Of a stretch of DNA of 64,000 nt, positions 1-11,374 are shown one piece after another. Positions within the stretch are counted from its first letter, which is position 1. Each line of letters begins with the position of its first letter. A program made the position numbers and the translations under genes. Under the pieces are notes generated by a model. The model saw only the letters and a list, made by a program, of their open reading frames with translations, had not been told where the DNA came from and ran no database searches. The DNA lies in assembly GCF_000276665.1 (NCBI RefSeq), contig NW_004955465.1, forward strand, positions 4,752,181-4,816,180, in the 5' to 3' direction. Source of the DNA: Chinchilla lanigera (Eukaryota > Chordata > Mammalia > Rodentia > Chinchillidae).

Positions 1-27
<27 letters not shown>
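1..27. repeat. poly(A) tract at window edge
   Basis: Twenty-seven A residues open the window. This is most simply the A-tail of a retroposon (ID, B1 or L1) whose body lies upstream of the window, but the body is not visible. Confidence 0.6.
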
Positions 28-32
<5 letters not shown>

Positions 33-1030
33 CCAGGATCTTGGAGAATGGGAGAATGGAAGGTTTTGGGTAGAGAGTGTTTATCTGGAAAAACAAAAAT
101 GGTGAAATAGTCTCAGAAACGGACAGTGATGAAGGTTTCATGACAATGTGAATGTATTTAATGCCACTTCAGATGCATAAAATGAAAAAATTGTATGTTA
201 CCTATTTTTTCACAATGAAAGTAATGAGAAAATTCAGAGTGAAGTGTTTTCAGACTTATGCCTTCACTTTTGCTTTGAGAATATGAGTTATGACATTTAA
301 GGGAGAAACAAAACTAATTTCTATTTTCTTTACAGATTTGTCTTATGTATCTCCTTCAGCCTATACCTATTTGATTTTTTTTAAAGAATGAATGAAGAGA
401 AGTTATTCCAGATGACAAAGAATTTAGGGAGAAATATGGAAGGTAACAGGGGTTAAGATTTAATAAGGATTTTTATTGCATATAAAGCTCTGAAAATACA
501 CTTCAGATACAATTATGCTCATTGAGTAGGCGTCCATATATTTTATAAAAATAAGGCAAAATAATAAGAATTAGAATTTTCAATAAAAGCAATATCATGG
601 AGATAAAACATTTTTATTTTCTTAAGAAGGTCAAACTTCATGAGTTTAAATTTGCACACATATCTATGTTCAGAATGGGCTTTTTTTATTACATGCATTT
701 AAATGTCATCCTGTAAAAATCCTTATCTGTGATAATATATTTATCTTATTCAATCCATAACTGTTAAATGCTTGCATTTGGTGACTACAATGGAAACAAA
801 CATGCAAATAATTGTTTCATGACATGAATTGCCTGATCTGTTTTTCACTTCAAAAACAGTTGCATTATGGACCTCAGGAAAAATTTTAAAGTAATACAGC
901 ATTCAACTTTAACTTTATATTTCAGCCAACCTTTGTATAATGATAGTAATCTCTTGTGCTTCAAATTTCTTGTGTGATATGTCATCCCATAAGTTCTTCC
1001 ATGTAAGATCTCCAATGAATATATAGATAT
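28..1030. other. AT-rich unique DNA, nothing recognised
   Basis: About 1 kb of AT-rich sequence with no recognisable exon, SINE or LTR. Open frames here are short and unlike any family I know. Confidence 0.5.
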
Positions 1031-1375
1031 GCCTTCATTTATGATGGAGTTACATCCCAATAAACCCACTGCAAATTAAAATTATCACAACGGAAAATCA
1101 TTTAATGTCCCCAAACTGTGGTAGAGCCCAGCCTAGTACAGGGCACCCTGGAGAGCTTTGATTACTTCCCTGTGACCCTGGTGCTACTTGGGAGCTGTGG
1201 TGGTTGCTGCTGCCCAGAATTAAGAGAGAGGGCTGAGCTACATATAGGTCTCCTGGGAGAATATCCACATCCAAAACTTGAAGCATAATTTCTCTTTAGT
1301 GTATGTAGCTCTAGCAACACCATAAAGTCAAAAAATCATAAATCACACCATCCTACATCAGGGACTGTTCGTGGA
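1030..1375 (+). mobile_element. Tigger-like DNA transposon remnant
   Basis: Both ends resemble the ends of mammalian Tigger-type (mariner/pogo) elements. The left part has TTACATCCCAATAAACCCA followed by a run matching the 'cannot see your own strand' type of degraded AAATTAAAATTATCACAA. The right end near 1323-1370 has AAAGTCAAAAAATCATAAAT followed by a GGGACTGT end. The middle is highly diverged and carries a GC-richer segment at about 1110-1260 that may be unrelated. No transposase frame remains. The family is inferred from remembered consensus features. Confidence 0.5.
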
Positions 1376-2235
1376 ACACTTTTCCTCTTCAATACGTTTT
1401 CCTTTTCCTCTCAGGAATCCTAGGCAGACTTTGCAGAGCAATTTTTATCAGCCAAGAATTTCAAGTTTGGGATATCTTGCTTCTTCAATTGGTGTTGCTT
1501 CTTCAAATGCCAAGATTCCCTGTGGTTGCATTTATTTGTATGTGAAAAGGAGTATTTAGTAATGTGACTCACTCATTAGCATTTATCGGGTTGGTTTTAC
1601 ATGGTAGAGCTCATTTAATCATTTTCTTCTGAAATGTACATAATTTTCAAATGTTCTTACAAAGGTGTGTAAGCATTTTAAAACCTTTTTGCTAAAATCA
1701 TTAGAGATTTTTTTTTCCTGTTTTAACCAGGAGCCTTTCATTAAATTGTCCCCCTACATTTTCTCCTTAAATTTCAACCTTCATTTATTAGCACCTGAGG
1801 CTTGATTCTCAAAAATGCTGATAAAAACTCCCTGCATAATCTTTAGAGGAGCTTAGCTTAATGCTATACTTATAAAACATGTTTGAAAAAAATCATAGCT
1901 TGTGGCTTGAGAAGAGTACCAAACACAATTATAATATGTCAAAGACAAATAAGATGTGATTTTCTTTTGCATTTAACTCTGAATTTATTACATGATGTAT
2001 TTAAAGAATTTTTCTTTAACTTGTTTTTAATAATAAATCATAGGAAATTATACACAAAATATTTTCAGGTACATATAATAAATTACATTTCCAAATATAA
2101 AGAAAAAAGTCTTGAAAACTTTTTCTGCACATATGTCAAAATCCATGCTTAATTTATAGTCTCATTGCAGTCTTACAATTTTGAAAAGTGCTTTTTAAAA
2201 AACATAAATTTCAAAACACCCATTCACTTTTTTTT
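1376..2235. other. AT-rich unique DNA, nothing recognised
   Basis: Unique-looking AT-rich sequence. An 89-codon open frame at 1883-2152 has low-complexity, Lys/Phe-rich composition typical of translated AT-rich DNA, so I do not call it a gene. Confidence 0.5.
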
Positions 2236-2390
2236 TTTTTTTACTTTTTCATTCATTCATCATTCATTCATGCAATTAACACTTGCCATGTCAAATATCA
2301 GTTATGTACCAGATCCTGTGTGAAACATTTGGGAAAGCGAGGAGATGTCTACAGCAACACCAAGGTCTGGTTAGGGCAGAAGGCTAACTA
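2236..2390 (-). repeat. possible L2/MIR-type 3' fragment
   Basis: A T-run is followed by repeated CATTCATTCA and then a segment reading like the antisense 3' end of L2/MIR elements (TATGTACCAGATCCTGTG corresponds to the usual 'tatgtgccaggcactgtg'). It is highly diverged, so the call is tentative. Confidence 0.35.
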
Positions 2391-3301
2391 AATGCTCGGG
2401 GATGTGGATTTCAATCTTAACCAAGTGCTTTCTGAGCTCAGAGAATTGACTGACTAAAAATGATTTATGTAATTAAAGAGTTGATTAACCGATTAATCTG
2501 GGAGAGCCAAATGACTTCCTCTTGGAGGTGATGTTCCAGATGTGTCCTGTCTTGCTGAAGAGAATTTAGAGCGGAGGCTGGAAGGGAAGTGAATTTCATG
2601 TAGAGGACCTGGGGTGAACCCTGGCTCCAGGAAGTGAAAGTACACAGAGCATTTTTTAGCCAGGAGAAATCTGACCTGGTAAGAGCACTAGAAGTTATGG
2701 GCATCAGAGTGGAATATAAGGCTGGAAACACAATGTAGGAGTTCAAAGAATAGCACATATAGTTTTATAAATAGAGATACAGCTTAAGAGATTTTCTTCA
2801 GCTATTCTCAGTCACTAGCTATCCTCGCATAAACTAGGAAGCTTCAATGATGAACACCGATGTTCACCTGGAAGTAAAGTTGAAAATGCATGTGGCAACT
2901 CCTAGGAACCTGTAGTTTTTTATTTAATAGACAAAGACTTTTCTCCTTCTTGCTTCTGGATCCAGCATTGCTATGAATGACTGGATGCAGGCCCCCGGTA
3001 GAGATGTGAATGATCTATTTGGAGGTGGGATACAGTTATAGGAAGTGGGTCATGGAGGGGTGAGTACTTGGGGATAGAAGATAAGAAAGAAGACAGAGAT
3101 GAAGATGAATTCCTAGGGAAAGAGGTTATGGCCCGGGACAAATGCATGGAAACACAAGGTAAACAAACCCAGAATCTAAAGCAGACTCTGGAACATCTAG
3201 TCACAGGGTTTGCAAATGATAAGCCTCTTGAAGTTTGCATTTCTGGCACCAATAAAGAGCTAACTGCCCCATGCATGAGGAAGCAAATCCTATGGTCTGG
3301 G
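2391..3301. other. unique DNA, nothing recognised
   Basis: No convincing repeat or exon. Short opposing open frames at 2465-2758 and 2971-3349 have no recognisable domains; the latter runs into an ID SINE. Confidence 0.45.
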
Positions 3302-3400
3302 TTTTTTTCTTTTTTGGTTTTTTTCTGGTACCAGGAATCGAACTCATGACCTTGCGCTTGCCAGGAAGGCGCTGTGCCACTGAGCTAAATCCCCAGCCCC
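3302..3400 (-). mobile_element. ID SINE (GGAGAAAAACC-type tail)
   Basis: This is a tRNA-Ala/BC1-related ID SINE in reverse orientation. Read on the minus strand it starts GGGGCTGGGGATTTAGCTCA (Pol III A-box region) and has a B-box-like GAGTTCGATTCC, a GTACC 3' part and an A-rich tail. A direct repeat around TGGTCTGGGTTTTT flanks it (about 3292-3307 and 3402-3415), consistent with an L1-mediated target-site duplication. Confidence 0.9.
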
Positions 3401-3757
3401 TTGGTCTGGGTTTTTGCAAGAAAGTGCTTTCCTGAAGGCTGACTGAAGGGAGACAGGAAGCACATTTACATCTGTTTCCCTGTTCGTATAGAAGTGAGAG
3501 AATTTAAGCTGTCCAGATTAGAGGGAAATAGGGCATGAAATGGCTACAGTGAAACTAGGTAGTGGACTAGTTTGTACCCATGAAACAGGTCCACATGGGA
3601 CTCGAGAATAGTTTTGGTCCTTCCTGCTGCTGTTGACCATAACCTTCATTTTGAATCTAAGTCCGACAAGTCTTGGTGCATTCCTCAGATTTTACTCATT
3701 GGTTCTTCCAGGCTTTCAAGGTCATCTTAGGTCAAGTTTCAGGGTTCTACACCTATT

Positions 3758-4104
3758 TGTTAATCTTGATTGTTAACCTGCCTGGATTGAGAGACTCCTG
3801 GAAAGTTGATTGGATTGTGAGGGCGTTAATCTCATGGATGGGACCATGTGGGTCATGGAGGGGTGGGTCCCTGGGGATAACATCTGGTTCTTGGTACCTT
3901 CCTCTCTGGATCTTCCCCTCCTCATTGTTTCCTAGACACCATGATTGAGCAGCTTTCATCCGCCCTCCACTTCTACCATGTTTCTGCCTGAGACAGTCAA
4001 CCATGGAGGACACCTCTGAGACTGTGAGCCAGAGCTATCCTTCTTCTCCTTCAAGGTGCAGGTGTCAGGCATATTTTCTCAAAGACAAAGAGGTGACTAA
4101 GACA
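3758..4104 (+). mobile_element. solo MaLR-type LTR
   Basis: About 350 bp beginning TGTTAATCTTGATTGTTAAC and ending near AGGTGACTAAGACA, the terminal pattern of rodent MaLR/ORR1-like LTRs. The 3' half has the expected 'tgtgagcc...tgtcaggcat' segment. CTATT occurs just before the start (3753-3757) and within 3-7 bp after the end (4107-4111), a possible target-site duplication. No internal retroviral sequence adjoins it, so it is a solo LTR. The subfamily is not determined. Confidence 0.65.
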
Positions 4105-4880
4105 GTCTATTTCCTGAAAAATGCCCTTAACTATTTTTAGGAATAAGGACATTGCCATTTTACTGCTCAGTTTTAGTTCCTTTTCCAAACCAAGATAGTT
4201 GGACTTGACAATCGTACATGTCCTGATAGATATAATATTCCATGGATATGCAGGATTGTGAAAAGAATAATGAAAACTGGAGCAGGTGAAATACTGTCAT
4301 CGTGCTACCTTTAATTAACAACATACATATGTGTAAATGTTCCCAATTTAATTATTTCTTTCCTAAAATGTTAATAGCTGCATCTGCTCGGAGCACGTTT
4401 ATTTGACCATACTTGGAAATTTCAGACTAAACACATGCTGAGTATTCTTCCTTTACAGTTTCTTTTAAGTATAGAATGAGAGTAAAGATGTATACTCTTA
4501 TATCTGGTATAAGCGTCGCACAAAACAGCTGAGCAACCTTTGAGAGACTGAAAACCAAAGTGATCAAAGTTAATGCAAGATGAACTGACCATCCCTTACC
4601 AGAAGTGCTTTGCCAAAGGTGTCATCCATGGTAGCCAAGCAGTGGATAGCCCTTCCTCCACAACTGAACTGGCGTTAGGCACAGGCCATAGTATACCATC
4701 AGCACTGTTTAGACATATGCTCACCTAGCCCAGAAATTGTGATCATTTAGAAAAATATGTTCATGGCCAGAAGCCTTTGGTTCAGACTGCCCTTGTACTG
4801 TAGCCCCGTAGACCTCTGTTTCTTGGCCATTGGTAGGCCGCAGAGGTAAGCTAGCTAGGAATCTTATCTAGGACATGCTG
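4105..4880. other. unique DNA, nothing recognised
   Basis: No SINE, LTR or exon that I can support. The segment 4560-4870 is somewhat GC-richer than its surroundings and could be an old, unrecognised repeat. Confidence 0.4.
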
Positions 4881-5015
4881 AGAACCACATTAAGTCCTGT
4901 GGCAGACACTATGCAAGAACAAACTATATATTATTATTTCTTTCCAGTTTCTTAACAGTTTGAAATGTAGGTGTTATGGTCCCTACTATACAGATGACCA
5001 AGTGTGGTGTTCTTA
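4881..5015 (-). repeat. MIR SINE fragment
   Basis: It reads like the antisense MIR core: a size-of-class segment with GGTGTTATGGTCCCTACTAT and ACAGATGACCAAG, equivalent to 'ggtactattatccccattttacagatgagg'. It is diverged and truncated, as expected of an ancient MIR. Confidence 0.5.
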
Positions 5016-5136
5016 ATAGATGGAAGACTTTTTTCAAGACATGGTATACAGGCAGCTTTGAATCCATTATTTTTTTGTAAAGAGAAAGTTAGAAACAGTC
5101 TTTAGATAAAGTTAGATAACAATCCACATAGACCCA

Positions 5137-5138
<2 letters not shown>

Positions 5139-5173
<35 letters not shown>
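5139..5173. repeat. (GT)n microsatellite
   Basis: Uninterrupted alternating TG/GT of about 35 bp. Possible Z-DNA-forming tract and likely length-polymorphic. Confidence 0.95.
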
Positions 5174-5175
<2 letters not shown>

Positions 5176-6648
5176 TGTTCCTGTATCTTATTGGATGATG
5201 GATACATAGTAAACAACTCTTGTTCACCTGGGGTTAACATGGATTAAATAAGCAGAAATGGCTACCTTTTCCCTATGAGTCAAAAATTGTTTGCTGTTTT
5301 GGAAAAGGACTCCTCCCTCTGATAGGATTGCTTTGAAGGAAGAATTCACTTATAAGAAATCTACATGTAAATGTCATTGAGCATAATAATGTCCCTCAAC
5401 TGGATGTGCAAAACACAGGAGGAAACATTCTTCTAACAGAAAAAACAACCCAAGTTTGCTTTGTAAGTCATTTCAAAGGATATTAAATGAAGGCTCTTCC
5501 TTCGCCCAAAAGCCATTTCCTACCCATGTATGTGCTTCCCGGAAGATAGCAGAGTTATCAGTAGCTAAGTACAAGTCTATATGTCTAGTTACTGTCTACT
5601 CATCTTCACTTTCATCTGGATTTATGTGCCTCTATCCTTCTCCTTCATCTACAAGGTCCTAGGACATTCAGGTAGCCAATCTGCCCTTAAATATGTCTCT
5701 AAGGAAATGGTGCTAATTAGTATTGGAATTTACAGCCTTCCATTTTATTGACTTGTCCTACTTTCTTCGATAATTAACTAATGAGTAAAGTAATGAGCTA
5801 TGTTAGTCAGTCATGCTGTTCAATTAAACGGCAAATCAATTATTGAAAATAGTTTCGGACAGCTCTAATGTTGGCATGATGTGTGTGTATGTGTATGTGC
5901 ATATTTAATGCAAGTGTAATTATGTCCTAGATATTACAAAGTCAGTCTGTGTGAGCATGGTGGGACTTAAAAAGTCCTTCCTGACTGCAGTGCAAATATG
6001 ATCAGATACCAAAATGGAAACAAGTCATTATTCACCCATGGCCTTCTATGCTTTATATTTTTTTTTTGGAGTGAAAACACAGCTTCCTTGGGCTCATGTG
6101 AAATACCTTGCAGTGGAGTATCTAGGGGATGAGTAACAAGAAAAAAGGTATTTCACTTTTATCTGAGATTTCTTTTGCCATTTGTCCTCAGTTATGCTAG
6201 TGACCTATCCTTTAGTTTGGCAATTCTGATTGAAACACGATACAGAAATAGTTTGGGTATAAGAGTGTCCTTCACACACACTGAGAAGACAGCACAGAGA
6301 TGGGCACACAAGAGTAGAGTGAAAGCCAGCTCGGCAAAGTGCAAAGGGCCTTTGTAGGTCTCTGAGTTTAGAGTGTCCCCAGAGGACAAAGCGGCTATTC
6401 ACGCCTCACTAGCCATCCTGTCCATCTCACTGCCATTTCCAATCCTTCACTACCTTCACTTTCTCACTCAGTTCCTTAAGAAGTAGCTTCCCCTGACATC
6501 TTTTTGACTGATGCTTTTCTGGTATACAGTAGTGATCCAGACTGTGTATAGAATAATTTAGTTTTACTGCCTGTTCTTGATCATGTAGCAAGCTGCTATT
6601 TTTTGACTTAGACAATGAGTTTAATCTATTGCATTTTAAAGTTTAATT
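5174..6648. other. unique DNA, nothing recognised
   Basis: About 1.5 kb without a supported gene or repeat. The stretch around 5700-5860 (TAATTAGTATTGGAA, TTAACTAATGAGTAA, CAATTAAACGGC) is rich in homeodomain-type TAAT cores but short; I do not call it regulatory. Opposing short frames at 6175-6402 have no recognisable products. Confidence 0.45.
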
Positions 6649-6649
6649 T

Positions 6650-6762
6650 AATTTTTATTGAGACAGGATTTTGCTATGTAGTTCAGTTGGCTTCAAAGTC
6701 ACCATTCTCCTGCCTCAGCCTCCTGACGGCTGGGATTGCAGATGTTTATCCACCACAACTAG
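6650..6762 (-). mobile_element. B1-like (7SL-derived) SINE
   Basis: It reads GAGACAGGATTTTGCTATGT, then TCCTGCCTCAGCCTCCTGA and GCTGGGATTGCAGATG, the reverse complement of a B1/7SL right part with its Pol III B-box region. At about 110 bp it is a diverged, short or monomeric form. Confidence 0.75.
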
Positions 6763-6768
6763 TTTTTT

Positions 6769-7167
6769 CTAAAATCTTGTTTTTTGAAGTATAATATGAC
6801 TTACAGCATGGATCTTCAAAGATGTCACGTACAATACTGTAGACTTATCATACTCATAAAAACTCACTGGTATTTTTAAAAAAGGATCATCAATTTGAGA
6901 TCTGCTCTTTATTGTTTCATCTTCACGACAGCCTGCTATAAACAATATAACCAAATAATTGTGATATTTTTCTATCGTATAGTTTACTAAGATCATGATT
7001 TTAGAATTCTGAAGAGTCCTAACAACTTCCTTCAGAGTAAACTTGAGTACAGGTTTAAATGGTAAAACTTTTGTTAGCATATGGAACTCAATTTGCACCT
7101 TCAAAATATCACCAAATTCTTTGAAAGTGTTAAGATAGTTTTTATCACTTAAACTACAGCCTCGCAT
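6769..7167 (-). other. unrecognised 132-codon open frame
   Basis: An open frame of 132 codons starts at 7167 and stops beside a B1-like SINE. Composition is mixed and not low-complexity, unlike most frames in this AT-rich window. I recognise no domain, signal peptide or splice structure, and no upstream CpG or TATA element is evident. It may be chance, or the relic of a retrocopied gene. I give it no function. Confidence 0.15.
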
Positions 7168-7325
7168 CCTATCCTTAAAAAGTGGTTATGCTCTGCTACG
7201 GGAACAACAAAGCATAGCAAATCAAAGCCAGGTTAAAAAAGGCAACATAAAGTTTTAATTTCCAAACACTTCTAATTCTGTGTTTGTGTTCTTGCCTTAA
7301 AGGAGACAAGGAACACAAACATTCC

Positions 7326-7367
7326 CATATGAATTACATTAGAATTTACATATGAATTACATTAGAA
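7326..7367. repeat. two-copy 23-bp direct repeat
   Basis: A 19-bp unit, CATATGAATTACATTAGAA, occurs at 7326-7344 and identically at 7349-7367 (period 23 bp). Each unit contains CATATG and a GAATTAC segment. The identity suggests a fairly recent small duplication. Confidence 0.9.
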
Positions 7368-7369
7368 AT

Positions 7370-8260
7370 ATGAGCTCCATCAAGGAATAATTAGCACTGT
7401 CCTGGGTTATGTGAAGCTGAACCAAATTAAATAAGAACAATTTCAAAGGCAAGTTTTGTTTTGCCTCTTCAACTAAGCTGGTTTAATCAGTGATAATGAC
7501 TGAAATAAATCCACTCCATCTAAAGTAATGGACAACCCACCATATTGTGTGAAATGCCATTAGCGCCTTAGTAAATCATAAAGTCAATGAGAAGACATCA
7601 GTCACCATTCCTTGACGTGGTTGCTTTGTACCTAATGTCAAATGTAAAAGTGGGAGGGCTTGATCCAATCAGAAAGCAAACTGAGGACCAATGCTCCAAA
7701 AATAGTCTAGGGAGACTTCATAAAAGTCAGTAAGACTCGGAGAATCACAAGCCACGTGTGTTGCATTGAATTTGTTGATGTTGCTACTGTGATTGTTATT
7801 TTATGTTCAGAGAGGACAAAGGCTGGAATTTCTCTCTGCAACACAGTTGTGCTCTTCAAGAAACAGAGAAATTAAAATATCAACTGGGATCATCCTGGTG
7901 ACATCGATGTGCTTCAGCCACTAAACAGGGATGTGGTTTATGAGTGCCTCCCCTAATGAGCTAAACTCCAGTGACCATAAAACTGAAATATAATTATGAC
8001 ATTAAAGATGCCTATATTTGAACTTAATTATTAATTAATTTAATGAGAGGAGAGGAGGTTGTAAAATTGCTAATTAAATGGCTCTGTAAAACTGCAGACG
8101 GTGGAGGATTTACCCAATGATGAATCCCACAACAGTATTTTTGCTATATCAATATCCTGTTAATATACAGTATGCCAGAGGTACAGGCCAGAAGGTGGCT
8201 GTGAACTTGCACAAGCATGTAGCTTGATGTGACCTAAAATTTTAAATGGCAGCAACCTTG
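7370..8260. promoter_or_regulatory. candidate distal enhancer block (7.4-8.3 kb)
   Basis: About 900 bp free of recognisable repeats. It has clustered motifs: AATAATTAGCAC, GGTTTAATCAGTGATAATGA, a CCAAT box (7665-7672), a CArG/MEF2-like CCAAAAATAG (7696-7705), a TGACGTGG CRE-like core, CACGTG (E-box) near 7755, and a dense TAAT-rich segment at 8020-8080 with TTAATTATTAATTAATTTAA. The look resembles conserved noncoding elements near developmental genes. Conservation is inferred, not tested. The target gene is not in the window. Confidence 0.4.
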
Positions 8261-8584
8261 AAGAAACTTCAGCCCCAACATTCAGAGCAGGCATTGGGAT
8301 CTGTGAAATGAACGGGGAGCTCAGAGCACAGAGCTCATCTGACTATCACTACTTGGGCACAAGGAATAGTTTATTATATTTTTTTATTTTGCTCTTAATA
8401 AACCACATTAGGTCTGGTCTTATTTAGATAGGACTGTCAGGGTAGATGGGTTTGTACTAAGCTGGGGTGTGGGTCTACATGAAACCTAAGTATTAATCCA
8501 TCCTCAAAACAAGGCCAGAAGACAGGACCTTAAGCAACATGCTCATAGAAATGGAGCCCAGCTGGGATTACAGTTCTTGGTAGT

Positions 8585-8815
8585 TAGGGCACTGGAAAGA
8601 ACAAACATGGATTTTAGCATGAGAAGTTAGATTCAAATTCTGCTTCCTCCGGGTGTCATCTAGGAAATCTTGGCGGGAGCAGAGACACTTATTTGAACCT
8701 CAGTTTCTTTATCAGTAAACTGGAAAAATGCCTGTGGAGTCAGAGGGCTATCGAAAGAATTATAATAATAAAATATGTAATGACCCAAGCAAAGTGCTCA
8801 CTCACAAATCCTCAA
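8585..8815 (+). repeat. MIR SINE
   Basis: It follows the MIR order: a GGATTTTAGC / TTCAAATTCTG segment, then TTTGAACCTCAGTTTCTTTA and 'atcagtaaactggaa', then the 3' part with AAAGTGCTCACTC. It is diverged but nearly full length. Confidence 0.75.
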
Positions 8816-9382
8816 AAAGGAGAACTCAATAAAGAAAAAAAACCCCTCTCTGTTGAAACAGAACTCGATGGACAGTTTGTCTGATGTCTGCACCACATTT
8901 GTTGTGAATGTACTTTTGATACAGAAGGAAACAAAGGGGTTGAGTGAGGACTCCCTTCCTTCACTCAGCTGTGGGCATGGCACCACCATGGAGATGCTCC
9001 CTGTGTAACTTTAGAAGGTCCTGAGGCCTGAGATGCCAGATCATTATTCCAACACCAATAAAAGAGAAAAGGTAGGCACCGGGGGTTAGAGGTATCTGAC
9101 CACAGTGACAGGCATCTGCACTTAGGGGCATCTAACCCTTTAAGATTGGAAGCCTAGGCTGTACGGAAGCTCTTTGAGAGTTCATCTTTCTTCTGCCTAT
9201 TCCTGCTACCAGCCAGAGATCTTCAGTATGCATAATTACTTACTACTCACTCTGAGGTGTGTGTATGGCAGTTCTTTGTCATACACAAGAACTTGGCTAT
9301 TTTGGGTCATTCAACTGTAACACTTTGACTTTACCAGAGTGGAAGAAAGAGGTAACCAATGGAAAGCTTTAAAAATAATGAC
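8816..9382. other. unique DNA, nothing recognised
   Basis: No supported gene or repeat. Opposing short frames at 8693-8989 overlap the MIR. Confidence 0.45.
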
Positions 9383-9481
9383 CCTGCCAGGAATATACCT
9401 CAGCATCACGGCCCCTATCTGGCAAGTGCAAGGTCCTGAGTTCGATTTCTGGTACCAAAAAACATAACAATAAAAAATAAA
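9383..9481 (+). mobile_element. old diverged ID SINE
   Basis: ID body with a degraded A box (ATACCTCAGC) but a well preserved right part: CTGGCAAGTGCAAGGTCCTG, AGTTCGATTTC, GGTACC. It is followed by an A-rich, now degenerate tail. It lacks the GGAGAAAAACC extension and so belongs to the older ID group here. Confidence 0.8.
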
Positions 9482-10917
9482 AATAAGGACTCAGTAGGAG
9501 AAAAATGTTCCTAGTTTTTGTTCAGTTTAATTCAAAGGAATATTTATTGAAGTAGTTTCAACCATAGGGGGGGTCAAACAGAACAAACTAATATTTAAGG
9601 ATATATTTCAAAGGCTAAACAAAAATCAAGGTAATTACAAATCCTGCATACTAATTATTTATGCAGACTTAAAGCTGTTATTAGCAACATACAAAAATAT
9701 AGTAAGCAAAGTTGCTTTTGATGAAAAGATATTAAAATAGATTCAAATTAGTGCATAATATTGTTTGAATTACTTAGGCGTATTCAAAGTCCTTGCACTA
9801 TGTTTCAGAATATTTTATGAGTTAGTTCATCTTAGTCACTATGAGTTGCAATTCTTTTAAAAACCATTGACAATAAAAATAATAAAGAATGAATTAAGAA
9901 AATTCAATCTAAGAGTGAGGGCAACTTTTTTGTTTCAAAACAAGATAAATTTAGTAATTGAAATTGTTACTGATTACATGACAGCAGCAAAATTTAAAGA
10001 AAGAAACCTTGAAAAACTTGGGCTTGCTGAAAGATCCATTTATGGATAAGGAATTAACTGTATTAGAAGTCTGCTTATGATTATATGATATCTTGATTCC
10101 TAGAGTAGACTTGTGATTAGAATGAAAGTCTGAAAAGATTAATTAACTAATCTTGGATTAGAAAATTTCAAACTAATTGAACAAGGGAAATAGTTCAACT
10201 CATCAGCCAAGTCCCAGATTGGTATCATATAGCACAAGACGATATAGCATACTGTAACATGGCATAATTATAGTTGAAGAATGTCACAGTAATAACTTTA
10301 AAGGCTGGGAAGGGCCTCTCTCTTCCTTTCTTTGAGTTTTGAATCAGTGGAAGAAATTATAACAAAAATCAGTGAGTTAGTAGCACAGCTATGATACAGA
10401 AGCATGTTATAATACAAATACACATATCCCACATACATAGAATATACTCACATCCTGAATACATTTACCCTAATATCCAAATCCTGAGTAGAAGAATATA
10501 AATGTCACAGAAATGGGTATTTATTCAAAGTCCAAGAAGGGATGGTTATTTTTCTTTATTAATAAGAAGTGGTTGGTAGGTTGGTTGTTTTAATGAAAAT
10601 CCTTGAGTTATAAAAGCTAGGAAAACATGCATTTCAATTACCATCACGCCACTAGGCACCTCTAACAGTGGAGCCTGAATGTCCCCAGAAATAGAGAAAG
10701 GAACTCATTCTAGTCAGCACAGCCAGGGTGAATGACATGTCACTGAAGACAACTGTCGTATTTCCAATAGCAAGGAAAGGACAGAGGAAATTCTCCAAGT
10801 GGGTAACTAACCTTTCCTATTGCCAGGAGTTATGTAACTTGGGCATGGTCCCCTTCTAAGTGTCTCATGAGGGGACCTTGGGAGCCTCTCAGCCCACACT
10901 TCAGGATTAACATGCAC
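9482..10917. other. AT-rich unique DNA, nothing recognised
   Basis: About 1.4 kb of AT-rich DNA with no supported repeat or gene. Confidence 0.45.
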
Positions 10918-11095
10918 GCTGGACAGGGTGGTGCACACCTGTAACACCAGCACTTAGGAAGACAGAGCCCGGAAGATCACAAGTTCCAGCTCACATGGAA
11001 CCATTTGGAGATTACCTCAAAAACAAAAAAAAGTAGGCTGGGGATGTAGCTCAGTGAAAAGACCCTAGTTCAATCCCCACTACGGTAAAATAAAT
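10918..11095 (+). mobile_element. B4-like composite SINE (B1 + ID)
   Basis: The left half reads as a B1/7SL SINE (ACAGGGTGGTGCACACCTGT, then 'aacaccagcactta', then a CACAAGTTCCAG segment). After an internal A-rich linker the right half is an ID body (GGCTGGGGATGTAGCTCAGT, then CAATCCCCACTACGG). This order is the known rodent B1-ID fusion, usually called B4 or B1-dID. Confidence 0.8.
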
Positions 11096-11374
11096 ACTGG
11101 CTTTTAAATTACATTGTATATTAAGTTAGGGACTAGCATCTTGGCTGTAGATTAGTTTTATTTCCTCAAATGAAACAGTTCTATTTATTCAAAATTTTGA
11201 AATGTTTTACAGTAGATGATAAAGTTTCTTCAGAAAGACATCGCAAGTTTTTGTTGGGGTTTTTCTCAAGGCACTTTATATTTTGCTGCTATTATAAAAC
11301 TGATCCTTTCCTCCACAGTATTTTGTAAAGGAAAGCTATTGGTTTTTCAAATTAACCCCTTATTAATCTTAATG

